Shown here: one piece after another, positions 35,129 to 43,394 of the stretch
How the letters are laid out: every line of letters starts with the position of its first letter
Numbering within the stretch: position 1 is the first letter of the stretch
Origin: Acidobacteriota bacterium
GTDB taxonomy: Bacteria; Acidobacteriota; Terriglobia; Bryobacterales; Bryobacteraceae
NCBI GenBank assembly: GCA_014584705.1
Contig: JACTMJ010000008.1
Span: 1-64,000 of the forward strand
Reading direction: 5' to 3'
DNA length: 64,000 bases
Program-made: the position numbers and the translations under genes
The notes under the pieces: model-generated
The model's database searches: none
Told to the model about the DNA's origin: nothing
What the model saw: only the letters and a program-made list of their open reading frames with translations

Positions 35129-36458
35129 CCAGTTCCAGCGCGGGATCCGGGAAATCGGCGGGTACGTAAGCCGCAAAGTTGCGCGCCCGCTGCACCGCCT
35201 CCCAGGCAGGGCCGCTCTGGCTCAGGCTGAAATACTGATACTCGAGCTTCACGGGAATCGCCGATGGTGGCGACGGCACGTGGGTAAGCGTAATTCCCGG
35301 CAGCGCCTGCTTGATGAGGTGTTCAATGTGCGTGGCGGAGCAGGTTTTCACCAGCATCGGCGTTCGCGAAATCAACTGCTGTTCGGCCACTTTCGACGAA
35401 ATAGCCAGATACATTTTGGTGTCTCGGAGATACTTCTCGTTGTCGATAGCCGCAGCGTAAATGAAGGGCTGCGTGAGCTTCAGCGGGATCGACACGCAGT
35501 TACTGGGCACCACCGTTTCGAGCAGAATGCGCAGTTTCTCGTCAAGATCAAAGATGCACTGGCCGAGCTTCGCGTGGTCATAGACGGGCAGATCCTGGGG
35601 GCGAATCTCGAAAGAGAAGGTGCTCAGCGCACCCGCCAGACCCAGCATGGTCTGGTATAGCTGGTCCGGGTGCCCGCGGCGCACTTCGTAGAGATGCCTC
35701 ATGAGAGGAAGGTACGTGTTCACCGTGTAGAGCAGCCAGAAATTGGCGATGTCGGAGGCGGTGAAGTCCGCGAGACTCTGCTTCCTTTGCCTGCGGGAAG
35801 CGGAGAGCGTCGTGCTCTTGGCGGTGAGAATCTCCACCAGACGCCGCGCAATGGCCATCACCGGTTCGCTCGCGCTGATGTTCAGCAGAGGCGGTACGTA
35901 TTGGGGATCCTGCCGGTAGGTACCGGCTTCGGTTCGCAGAATGCGGGCCGTTCCAATCACGGAATAACCCTCGTGCGGATCAAGGTCCGTAAGAAAGCGA
36001 AAGTTCTTGGAGGCGACGTAGACCGGTTTCTCGGTAATCCCGTTGTTCTCGTCGCGGAAGGTGCGGACCAGGGAGCGATAGCGAACGTCCGGGGCGTTGG
36101 AACCCATTGCCACGTTCATTGTTTTCTCGCGATAGAGCGGCAGCGCCAGGAAGATTTCCGTCGCGTTGCGATTCTCGCCGAAACAATCGGCCAGCGGCCG
36201 CTCCGGCGGCAGATTGTCGGCATCGGGGAAGGCGAAGGGTAACCCGTCTGGCATGAGGCCGCTGGCCGAGGCAATGGAGACCAGTCCCTCGGAGAGCGCT
36301 TCCTGGTTAAGGAGGACTTCGTTAAAGCCCCAGGGCCGGAACTGCGTGCCGCCAACGTGCGCGTACAGCACATTCTCCAGAAATCGATTTTGTATCTGGA
36401 GATGTTGCGGAGATAGAAACGTGCCTTTGGCCCAGATTACCGGCTGGAGGGATTTCAT
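35097..36458 (-). CDS. tssK: T6SS baseplate protein TssK, copy 2
   Basis: 453 residues, exactly the length of copy 1. MKSLQPVIWAKGTFLSPQHL with QIQNRFLEN, KPVYVASKNFRFLTDLD, ISASEPVMAIARRLVEILTA, HPDQLYQTMLGLAGALSTFS and YFSLSQSGPAWEAV match TssK along the full length. It lies alone on the minus strand between the methyltransferase pair and tssB. Both copies look intact, so they may form mixed trimers or serve different assemblies; this is inference. Confidence 0.93.
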   Translation of the reverse strand: MKSLQPVIWAKGTFLSPQHLQIQNRFLENVLYAHVGGTQFRPWGFNEVLLNQEALSEGLVSIASASGLMPDGLPFAFPDADNLPPERPLADCFGENRNATEIFLALPLYREKTMNVAMGSNAPDVRYRSLVRTFRDENNGITEKPVYVASKNFRFLTDLDPHEGYSVIGTARILRTEAGTYRQDPQYVPPLLNISASEPVMAIARRLVEILTAKSTTLSASRRQRKQSLADFTASDIANFWLLYTVNTYLPLMRHLYEVRRGHPDQLYQTMLGLAGALSTFSFEIRPQDLPVYDHAKLGQCIFDLDEKLRILLETVVPSNCVSIPLKLTQPFIYAAAIDNEKYLRDTKMYLAISSKVAEQQLISRTPMLVKTCSATHIEHLIKQALPGITLTHVPSPPSAIPVKLEYQYFSLSQSGPAWEAVQRARNFAAYVPADFPDPALELVILLPREQGK

Positions 36459-36769
36459 AGCGATTCAGGGTAGCAATCCGTAGTCTATCCTGCAATGCGC
36501 GAATCGCGGGCGGCAAAGTGCAGAATACCTGATCCCTTTCCCTCGTTGACCTCGCTAAGCATTAGTGAAGACGGAGAGATTGGCGGGATGGAAAGCGAAC
36601 TCAACCGGGAAACTTCCCGGTTAGGTTCAAGAAATCACCGACAGTACTCCGCCTCGAAAAATGGCCGCAAAATGGCTGGATGCGCTTGTTTGGTTCTGGT
36701 AAACTCAACCTGCAAGCTGGGCCACAATCTGGGACCCTTACACCAAAAACTTGAAACCAGGAGTGAGTG
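36459..36769. other. Divergent intergenic region upstream of tssB
   Basis: 311 bases between tssK2 (minus) and tssB (plus), the likely control region of the large sheath/baseplate operon. Apart from a possible sigma-54 element (36662-36677) and the tssB ribosome binding site, nothing is recognised. Confidence 0.4.
36662..36677 (+). promoter_or_regulatory. Possible sigma-54 promoter for the tssB operon
   Basis: TGGC (36662-36665), 7 bases, TGGCT (36673-36677), against the consensus TGGC-N7-TTGC[AT]. GG and GC have the required 10-base separation. One mismatch in the -12 box. Sigma-54 control is known for several T6SS loci; here it is only a candidate. Confidence 0.3.
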
Positions 36770-37294
36770 ATGGCGCAACAAAGCGTTCAAAAAAAGCTTG
36801 AACGAGTTCGCGCTCCCCGTGTCCATATTACTTACGATGTGGAGATCGGGGATGCGATCGAGATCAAGGAAATCCCTTTCGTGATGGGCGTTCTGGGAGA
36901 CTTTACCGGCCAACCGAAAGAAGCTCTTCCGCGTTTGCGGGACCGGAAATTTGTCGAGGTGAATCCCGACAATTTTGACGACGTTCTTGCCGGATTCAAA
37001 CCGCATCTGGCTTTTTCGGTGGAAAACAAGCTGAGCGAAGATCCGAATGCCGGCCAGATCAAAGTGGATCTGAATTTCCAGAGCATGGATGATTTCAGCC
37101 CGGCCAACGTTGCCCGCCAAGTGAAACCGCTCCGGGAATTGCTTGAATTGCGTGACAAGCTTTCCGATCTTCGCGGGAGTCTCCAGGGCAACGACAAGCT
37201 CGACGAGATGCTGATGGACACCGTTAAGGACGCTGACAAAATCGAGAAGCTGAAGAAGGAACTCGGCATCGGCGGAGGAGACGGCAATGAGTGA
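36770..37294 (+). CDS. tssB: T6SS sheath small subunit TssB (VipA)
   Basis: 174 residues from ATG 36770 (AGGAG 6 bases upstream; the GTG at 36767 is less likely). Family features are KKLERVRAPRVHITYDVEIG, IKEIPFVMGVLGDFTG, RKFVEVNPDNFDDVLAGFKP, LSEDPNAGQIKVDLNFQSMD and DFSPANVARQVKPLRELLEL. With TssC it forms the contractile sheath. The stop overlaps the tssC start by 8 bases. Confidence 0.96.
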   Translation: MAQQSVQKKLERVRAPRVHITYDVEIGDAIEIKEIPFVMGVLGDFTGQPKEALPRLRDRKFVEVNPDNFDDVLAGFKPHLAFSVENKLSEDPNAGQIKVDLNFQSMDDFSPANVARQVKPLRELLELRDKLSDLRGSLQGNDKLDEMLMDTVKDADKIEKLKKELGIGGGDGNE

Positions 37295-38777
37295 TAAGCA
37301 GAAGCAAGCCGCCGCGGCGGCCCAGGAAACAACCGTAGAAGCGAGTCTGATCGATCAAATCGTGGATGAAGGCCGCCTGGCCGGACGCGACGCGGCGACG
37401 AGACAGCGCAATAAAGACATCATCAAGGAATTCATCGGGCAGTTCCTTGAAGGTTCGATGACGGTTTCGCGCGACACCGAGGCGATGATCAACGCCCGCA
37501 TCGCACAGATCGATCACCTGGTTTCGATCCAGTTGAACGAGGTGATGCACCATCCGGACTTCCAGAAGCTGGAAGCCAGCTGGCGCGGCCTGAAGATGCT
37601 GATGGATCGCAGCGAGACCGGCACGCAGCTCAAGATCAAGGTGCTGAACGTGAACAAGCGCGAACTGCTTCGCGACTTGCAGCGCGCGGCGGAGTTCGAC
37701 CAGAGCGCGGCGTTCAAGAAGGTCTACGAGGAAGAGTTCGGCGTGTTCGGCGGCAGCCCCTTCGCGGCGCTGGTGGGCGACTACGAGTTCTCGAAGCACC
37801 CGGAAGATATCGAGCTGCTCGAGAAGATGTCTCAGGTGGCGGCCTCGGCGCACGCGCCGTTCCTTACCGCGGCATCCTCGGATATGTTCAATCTGGACAG
37901 CTACGCTTCGCTGGACGCTCCCCGGGACCTGGCGAAGATCTTCGATACCAACGAGTATGCGAAGTGGAAGAGCTTCCGGAATTCCGAGGACTCCCGCTAC
38001 GTGGCGCTCACCTGTCCGCACGTGCTGATGCGACTGCCTTACGGCCGCGACGGCGTGCAGATCGACGACTTCGCTTACGAAGAGCAGGTGGACGGCACCG
38101 ACCACAACAAGTACCTGTGGGGGAACGCCGCCTATGCTCTGGCGACGCGCCTGACGAACGCGTTCGCCCAGTACGGCTGGTGCGCGGCGATCCGCGGCGT
38201 GGAAGGCGGCGGCCTGGTAGAGAGCCTGCCGATTCACACCTTCCGTACGGAAGATGGCGACATCGCGATGAAGTGCCCGACGGAAGTGGCGATCACGGAC
38301 CGCCGGGAGAAGGAACTGGCGGACAACGGATTCGTGCCGCTGGTCCACAGCAAGGGCACCGACTACGCGGCGTTCTTCAGCGTGCAGAGCGCGCAGAAGC
38401 CGAAGCTGTACGACAAGGAAGCGGCAAACGCGAATGCCCGTCTGAGCACGCAGTTGCCCTACCTGCTGGCGATGTGCCGCTTCGCGCACTATTTGAAATC
38501 GATGATGCGCGACAAGATTGGCAGTTTCATGTCGCGCTCCGATTGCGAGCTGTTCCTGAACCGCTGGATCGCAAACTACGTGGTTCTGGACGACAACGCA
38601 CCGGCCTCGGTGAAGGCCTCAAAGCCGCTCCGCGAGGCGCGGGTGGAAGTGATGGAGGTTCCCGGGAAGCCAGGCGCATACCGGGCGGTTTCGTTCCTCC
38701 GTCCGCACTTCCAACTGGATGAGCTTACTGTTTCGCTCCGGCTGGTAGCGGACCTTCCGCCACCCGCGAAGGGCTAG
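37287..38777 (+). CDS. tssC: T6SS sheath large subunit TssC (VipB)
   Basis: 496 residues. Typical TssC motifs: MINARIAQIDHLVSIQLNEV, HHPDFQKLEASWRGLKMLMD, FGGSPFAALVGDYEFSKHPE, DLAKIFDTNEYAKWKSFRNS, LPYGRDGVQIDDFAYEE and the C-terminal RPHFQLDELTVSLRLVADLP. It builds the outer sheath with TssB and is recycled by ClpV. Followed by a 183-base spacer rich in hairpins before hcp1. Confidence 0.96.
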   Translation: MSDKQKQAAAAAQETTVEASLIDQIVDEGRLAGRDAATRQRNKDIIKEFIGQFLEGSMTVSRDTEAMINARIAQIDHLVSIQLNEVMHHPDFQKLEASWRGLKMLMDRSETGTQLKIKVLNVNKRELLRDLQRAAEFDQSAAFKKVYEEEFGVFGGSPFAALVGDYEFSKHPEDIELLEKMSQVAASAHAPFLTAASSDMFNLDSYASLDAPRDLAKIFDTNEYAKWKSFRNSEDSRYVALTCPHVLMRLPYGRDGVQIDDFAYEEQVDGTDHNKYLWGNAAYALATRLTNAFAQYGWCAAIRGVEGGGLVESLPIHTFRTEDGDIAMKCPTEVAITDRREKELADNGFVPLVHSKGTDYAAFFSVQSAQKPKLYDKEAANANARLSTQLPYLLAMCRFAHYLKSMMRDKIGSFMSRSDCELFLNRWIANYVVLDDNAPASVKASKPLREARVEVMEVPGKPGAYRAVSFLRPHFQLDELTVSLRLVADLPPPAKG

Positions 38778-38786
38778 GCAGACAGG

Positions 38787-38904
38787 AAGCTGGCGCACCG
38801 CCGGGTACGGGGTGCCGTCAGCTTCGGAACCGCCCTCCCAAGAGAGGTGGCGGAGAAAAAAGAACCGCGCCGCTCCGGCGCTTCTGGAGCGCGGGAAGCG
38901 GCGC
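38787..38904 (+). promoter_or_regulatory. Three-hairpin spacer between tssC and hcp1
   Basis: Hairpin 1: AAGCTG/CAGCTT (38787-38824) with inner GCACC/GGTGC. Hairpin 2: CCGCCCTC against GAG-GT-GGCGG (38830-38853). Hairpin 3: GCGCCGCT/AGCGGCGC (38867-38904) with a nested GCGC/GCGC pair. None is followed by a long U-run; hairpin 2 is followed by GAGAAAAAAG. Possible roles are partial termination or protection of a highly expressed hcp transcript. Confidence 0.45.
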
Positions 38905-38960
38905 ACAAAACACTTTGGGAAGACCGAAGCGAACACAAATTCAATCGAGGGTAAACGAAC

Positions 38961-39446
38961 ATGGCAGCAAATTATTTTCTGAAATTCACCCCTGAGGTGA
39001 AGGGCGAGTCCAAGCAGGACGGATTTGAAGGGCAGATCGAGATTCTGTCGTTCTCCTGGGGCGTTTCGAATGCCGGCGGCTTCTCTTACGGCGGCGGCGG
39101 CGGAACGGCGAAAGCCAACCTGCAGGATCTTTCGATGAGCTACCGCCAGTGTGCGGCCAGCACGAAGCTCATGCAGAACTGCGCGGGCGGCAAGCACCTG
39201 GATGAAGCGCTGCTCACCTGTCTGAAGTCCGCGGGCGACAAGCAGGAAAAGTACATGACCTACAAGCTCACCGATGTGGTTGTCAGCTCCTACCAGAGCG
39301 GCGGCAGCGGCGACGACATGCCCATCGAGAGCATCAGTCTGAACTTCGCCAAGATCGAGTTCGAGTACTTCACGCAGGACGACAAGGGCATCACCACCTC
39401 GGCCGGCGTCGGCAAGTGGGATCAGCAGAAGGCGACCGCCGCCTAA
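38961..39446 (+). CDS. hcp: T6SS tube protein Hcp, copy 1
   Basis: 161 residues. Family pattern: MAANYFLKFTPEVKGESKQD, FEGQIEILSFSWGVSNAGGF, then LQDLSMSYRQCAASTKLM and VVSSYQSGGSGDDMPIESIS with a final NFAKIEFEYFTQDDKG. Hcp hexamers stack into the inner tube and are secreted. GAGGG about 10 bases upstream. It lies behind the hairpin spacer and ahead of a second hcp. Confidence 0.94.
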   Translation: MAANYFLKFTPEVKGESKQDGFEGQIEILSFSWGVSNAGGFSYGGGGGTAKANLQDLSMSYRQCAASTKLMQNCAGGKHLDEALLTCLKSAGDKQEKYMTYKLTDVVVSSYQSGGSGDDMPIESISLNFAKIEFEYFTQDDKGITTSAGVGKWDQQKATAA

Positions 39447-39550
39447 GCCGGTTGCGGCGTTAAGCACGGTGCGGAATACCGCGGGGGAGATGGCGCGAGC
39501 CTCTTCCCCGCGCGTACTATTTCGAGACGCTGAAACAGAAGGATCGGGCT

Positions 39551-40039
39551 ATGGTTAATTTTGTCGCGAAGGTGATTGCCAACGGCCAGCACGTGCAGGG
39601 CGAATCCATGGAGGGCGCCTTTGAAGGCTGGATTGAGGTCCTGGCCTACGACTGGGGCGGAGAGCGCGCGCAGCTGACCCATGGCGGAGCCGGGAGACAG
39701 GGCCGCGTGACCTACGCGAATCTTGTCCTGCGCAAGCGGGCGGATGCCGCATCGCCCCTCCTGTTCAAGGCGCTGGACAACAACGAGCAGTGCGAGGTCA
39801 CTCTTCAGCTTCGCAAGACCGGCACGGGCGGCCAACTCGAGAACTACATGAAGATTCTCCTCAAGGACGCGCTGGTCGTCTCGATCAAGCAGGGCAATCT
39901 TCAGTTTGGCGGAGAGGTAGCCGAAGAGGAAGTGTCCTTCAGCTACCAGGAAATTGAGATGCAATATGACGCGCAGGACAAGGACACCGGCATCACGCGC
40001 GGCGGGATCGTGCATACTTCGCGCATGTTCCAAGGCTAA
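39551..40039 (+). CDS. hcp: T6SS tube-like protein Hcp, copy 2
   Basis: 162 residues, a diverged Hcp: MVNFVAKVIANGQHVQGESM, AFEGWIEVLAYDWGGERAQL, VTYANLVLRKRADAASPLLF, KALDNNEQCEVTLQLRKTG, VSFSYQEIEMQYDAQDKDTG. Same fold pattern and size as copy 1 but with low residue identity by eye, so it may make specialised rings (for example near the spike or as a cargo chaperone). AAGGA lies upstream of the ATG. Confidence 0.9.
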   Translation: MVNFVAKVIANGQHVQGESMEGAFEGWIEVLAYDWGGERAQLTHGGAGRQGRVTYANLVLRKRADAASPLLFKALDNNEQCEVTLQLRKTGTGGQLENYMKILLKDALVVSIKQGNLQFGGEVAEEEVSFSYQEIEMQYDAQDKDTGITRGGIVHTSRMFQG

Positions 40040-40116
40040 GAGGCCCGCAATTCGCGGAGCTGCCGCGGCCTGACGGGCGCGGGACCGAGATTGAGTTCGT
40101 TTACCCAGGAAGAACG

Positions 40117-40845
40117 ATGAAACAAGCGACAGACCTGCTGAAGGCGGGCAAACTGAGCGAGGCCATTCAGGCGGTGATTGCGGTGATCAAAGAGCACCCC
40201 ACCGACGACAAGGCGCGCACCTTCCTTTTTGAATTGCTGTGCTTCTCCGGCGAGTATGATCGCGCCGAGAAGCATCTCGATGCATTGATCGAGAACAAGA
40301 CGGAGACCATCCACGGGGCCATCCTTTACAAGGCCGCGATCCACGCGCAGAAGACTCGCGAATCCTTCTTTGCCAACAAGGAATACAAGAATTCCGCGGC
40401 GGAGACGGCGCCGGCGGTCTCCGCGAAGATCAACGGCAAGCAGTATACGTCCGTGAGCGATTGCGACCCCCGCGTGGGCGCGCGTCTCGAAGTGTATGCC
40501 GGCGGCGGGTTCATGTGGATTCCCTTCCAGCACATCGAGAAGATCGAAACCGAGAAGCCCCGGCGCCTGCGGGAGTTGCTCTGGCTGCCCGCGCGGCTGA
40601 TCACCGGCCCGAGTTTCCACGAGACCGACCTTGGCGACGTGCTGCTGCCGGTTCTCACGCCGGAGGCGACCCGCGATGAAAGCGAACTCGTGAAGCTGGG
40701 GCGCGAGACCTACTTCGCGGTGGACGAGGACGGCAACGAGATTCCGGTGGGCCAAAAAATGCTGCTGGCCGATGGCGAAGAAATCCCACTGCTCGACGTG
40801 CGCGAGATCGTCTTTCGCGAAGCCGAATCCGGGCAAACGGATTAG
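40117..40845 (+). CDS. tagJ: T6SS accessory protein TagJ (ImpE/SciE)
   Basis: 242 residues. N-terminal TPR-like helices (MKQATDLLKAGKLSEAIQAV, PTDDKARTFLFELLCFSGEY, DRAEKHLDALIE) and a C-terminal domain with FMWIPFQHIEKIETEKPRRL, LLWLPARLIT and VLLPVLTPEATRDESE, the ImpE hallmarks. In other systems TagJ binds the sheath and modulates ClpV recycling. It lies 77 bases after hcp2 and 18 before tssA. Confidence 0.92.
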   Translation: MKQATDLLKAGKLSEAIQAVIAVIKEHPTDDKARTFLFELLCFSGEYDRAEKHLDALIENKTETIHGAILYKAAIHAQKTRESFFANKEYKNSAAETAPAVSAKINGKQYTSVSDCDPRVGARLEVYAGGGFMWIPFQHIEKIETEKPRRLRELLWLPARLITGPSFHETDLGDVLLPVLTPEATRDESELVKLGRETYFAVDEDGNEIPVGQKMLLADGEEIPLLDVREIVFREAESGQTD

Positions 40846-40863
40846 CCGCGGGATCTCACGGCC

Positions 40864-42762
40864 ATGCCGCTCAAAGGAAACCTTCTCGAACCGATCTCCG
40901 CGGACCGGCCCTGCGGAGAATCGATCCGGGCGAAGCCCGTCTACGATCAGCTCAAGGAAGCCCGCCGGGAGGAAGACGACCTCAACCAGGGCGAATGGAA
41001 GCACGAGCGCAAGGTTGCCGACTACGGGCAGGTGCTGAAGCTCGGCCAGAAGGTGCTGGCCGAGCAGAGCAAGGACCTGGAAGTGGCCACCTGGCTGGTG
41101 GAGGCCTTGCTCAACCGCGAAGGCTTTTCCGGCCTGGCGGAGGGCCTGGACCTTGTCACCGGGCTGCTTGAGACGTATTGGGACAAGCTCTATCCGCGCT
41201 TTGACGAGGAAGAATTCGATCCCATCGATCTGGCCTCGAAGCTGGATTTCATTGGCAACAAGCTGAATACCGCCATTAAGCTGCAGCCGGTTACCGCGAG
41301 CGGCATCTCGTGGTTTGAGTATGATCTCGCCAAGAAAATTCCCACCAAGGACGAGGCTTACAACAGCGACGACAAGGCGAAGGTCCGCACGGCCGCGGAG
41401 CGCGACAAGAAGCTGCTTCCCGAAGATTTCGAGCGCGAGTACGAATCGTCTCCAAAGGCCTTCTATGCCGAAAGCTTCAAGGTGCTGGAGACGGTTTTCG
41501 CTTCCCTCAAGCATCTTGACGAGGTTTGCGAAGAGCGCTTTACGGAACTCGATCCCGACGATCGCCCCAGCTTCTATTCCCTCAAGCAGAATCTCGAAGA
41601 GTTTAACCAGACGATTCGCATCTTCCTGAACCGCAAGCGGGAACTGGAACCGGATCCGGTGGAGGAGCCGGAGCCGGTGGAAGAGGAAGAAGAGGAAGTA
41701 CCGGAAGCCGAACCGGAAGCGGAAGCGGCCGCCGAGGCCGTCGCGGAGGAGATCGAGGAGGAAGAGAAGCCCGCGAAAAAGAAGAAGGCGGCCGCGGCGC
41801 TCTCGCCAGACCCCACGGACGAGGCCGATGCGTTCGGGCGTGTTGTGAATGCAGCGCGGTATCTGCGGGCCTCGAATCCGGCGGACCCGGTGCCGTTTCT
41901 GCTGCTGCGTGCGCTGCGCTGGGGCGAACTGCGCCGGAACGGCACGGGCAATCCCGATCTGCGCCAGTTCGATCCGCCGCAAACGGAAACCCGCCAGCAA
42001 CTCAAGACAGCCTCGCTCGACGGAGACTGGATGGCGGTGCTGGAAGCCGCGGAAGGGGCCGCGGGGCAGACCTGCGGGCGTGCCTGGATCGATTTGCAGC
42101 GTTACGCGATTACGGCGCTTCAGAATCTCGGATACTCCGCGCCGGCCGAAGCGCTAGTCTCGCTGCTGCGCGGTGTGATTACGGACTTCCCCGACCTGGT
42201 TGCGCAGACGATGATGGACGATACGCCCACCGCCAATGCGGAAACGCAGGCGTGGCTGAATGCGCTCTTCCCTCCGCCCCCTCCCCCGCCCGAGCCCGAG
42301 CCGCCGCCGGAACCGGAGCCGGAGCCCGAACCCGTCTACCGGCCCTCCCCGATGGCGGCTACGGACGAGGATACTCCGCCGGGAGAACCGGATTTGTTCG
42401 AGCAGGCGCAGGTGATGGCGGCCCGCGGGAACGTGGCCGGGGCGATCTCTCTGCTGTCGGGAACCATCGCAACCGAGAGGTCCGGCCGCGGGCGATTCCT
42501 GCGCCGCGTACAGTTGGCGCAAATCTGCCTGGGCGTGGGGCGTTCGGGGATGGCGCGAAACATCCTGGATGAAGTGGTGAAGGAAGTGGAGAGCCGCAAA
42601 CTGGAGGAATGGGAAAGCCTCGAAACGCTGGCGCAACCGCTGGCCCTCTATTTTCAGGCTCTGGGGGATTCCGAGGAAGATCAGCAGCGGAAGCGGGAAC
42701 TCTACGCGAAGATCTGCCGCCTCGATCCCGCGCAAGCGCTGGCGTTTGCCCCGATGGATTAG
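40864..42762 (+). CDS. tssA: T6SS cap/priming protein TssA (ImpA) with long low-complexity linkers
   Basis: 632 residues. The N-terminal ImpA_N domain is clear (LEPISADRPCGESIRAKPVY, KDLEVATWLVEALLNREGFS, LVTGLLETYWDKLYPRFDEE). After it come an acidic linker (about residues 260-305, Glu/Pro runs, then AKKKKAAAAL) and a Pro/Glu stretch near residues 474-492. The C-terminal domain (DLFEQAQVMAARGNVAGAIS, SGRGRFLRRVQLAQICLGVG, RSGMARNILDEV) has TPR character. TssA primes and caps sheath growth. The linkers make it longer than most TssA proteins. Confidence 0.9.
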   Translation: MPLKGNLLEPISADRPCGESIRAKPVYDQLKEARREEDDLNQGEWKHERKVADYGQVLKLGQKVLAEQSKDLEVATWLVEALLNREGFSGLAEGLDLVTGLLETYWDKLYPRFDEEEFDPIDLASKLDFIGNKLNTAIKLQPVTASGISWFEYDLAKKIPTKDEAYNSDDKAKVRTAAERDKKLLPEDFEREYESSPKAFYAESFKVLETVFASLKHLDEVCEERFTELDPDDRPSFYSLKQNLEEFNQTIRIFLNRKRELEPDPVEEPEPVEEEEEEVPEAEPEAEAAAEAVAEEIEEEEKPAKKKKAAAALSPDPTDEADAFGRVVNAARYLRASNPADPVPFLLLRALRWGELRRNGTGNPDLRQFDPPQTETRQQLKTASLDGDWMAVLEAAEGAAGQTCGRAWIDLQRYAITALQNLGYSAPAEALVSLLRGVITDFPDLVAQTMMDDTPTANAETQAWLNALFPPPPPPPEPEPPPEPEPEPEPVYRPSPMAATDEDTPPGEPDLFEQAQVMAARGNVAGAISLLSGTIATERSGRGRFLRRVQLAQICLGVGRSGMARNILDEVVKEVESRKLEEWESLETLAQPLALYFQALGDSEEDQQRKRELYAKICRLDPAQALAFAPMD

Positions 42763-42893
42763 GGCGCACGGGCCGGCGGGCGAGATCCGCATTTTGCGTC
42801 GTGTGTAGAATTGATGTCGAACGGCTCGCCGGTTCGTTCCGAGGCGGATAAGCGCCGCGCGGACGGCCGGTGGCCCTCTGGGAAGCGTGGTGG

Positions 42894-43394
42894 ATGTCCC
42901 GATACCGGCCTGAAGAAGTAGTAACGCAGCCCTTGCTCGACCGCCTTTTCGATCTGAATCCGGACGAGAAGGCCGATGCGCCTGTCACGCGCCTGGAATC
43001 CGTGCGCCGTTTGAAGGCCTCGCTCAAACGAGATATGGAATGGCTGCTCAATACGCGCCATTGTCCGGTGATGGACGAAATGGAGGGGGATCCCGGGGAA
43101 CTGAAGCGGAGCCTGTTAAATTACGGTCTGCCGGATATCAGTTCCATGAGCGTGCAATCGGGCAAGGATCACACCCGAATTCTCCGGCAGATGGAGGAGG
43201 CAGTGGAGATGTTCGAGCCGCGCTTGCGCAATGTTCGCATCACGCTGAATCCCGTTACGAAAGGCTCCAGGACGCTTCGCTTCGGCATGGAAGGAATGTT
43301 GATGATCGATCCGGCTCCGGAGCAGGTTCGGTTCGATACGCTTCTCGAGCTCACCAGCGGCGATATCGAGGTGAGGGGCGACGGCGGTGCGTGA
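42894..43394 (+). CDS. tssE: T6SS baseplate wedge TssE (gp25-like)
   Basis: 166 residues from ATG 42894; a GTG at 42870 adds 8. QPLLDRLFDLNPDEK, ESVRRLKASLKRDMEWLLNT, then RSLLNYGLPDISSMSVQSGK, FEPRLRNVRITLNP and a C-terminal strand pair match gp25-like TssE, including the EPRL motif. It connects sheath and baseplate. Overlaps the tssF start by 8 bases. Confidence 0.93.
   Translation: MSRYRPEEVVTQPLLDRLFDLNPDEKADAPVTRLESVRRLKASLKRDMEWLLNTRHCPVMDEMEGDPGELKRSLLNYGLPDISSMSVQSGKDHTRILRQMEEAVEMFEPRLRNVRITLNPVTKGSRTLRFGMEGMLMIDPAPEQVRFDTLLELTSGDIEVRGDGGA

Noticed and set aside
37224..38489. 421-codon minus-strand frame opposite tssC
   Set aside because: Antisense shadow; tssC is strongly supported.
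40036..42000. 654-codon minus-strand open frame opposite tagJ/tssA
   Set aside because: Arg/Leu/Gly-rich antisense shadow of GC-rich genes; the plus strand carries recognised T6SS proteins.
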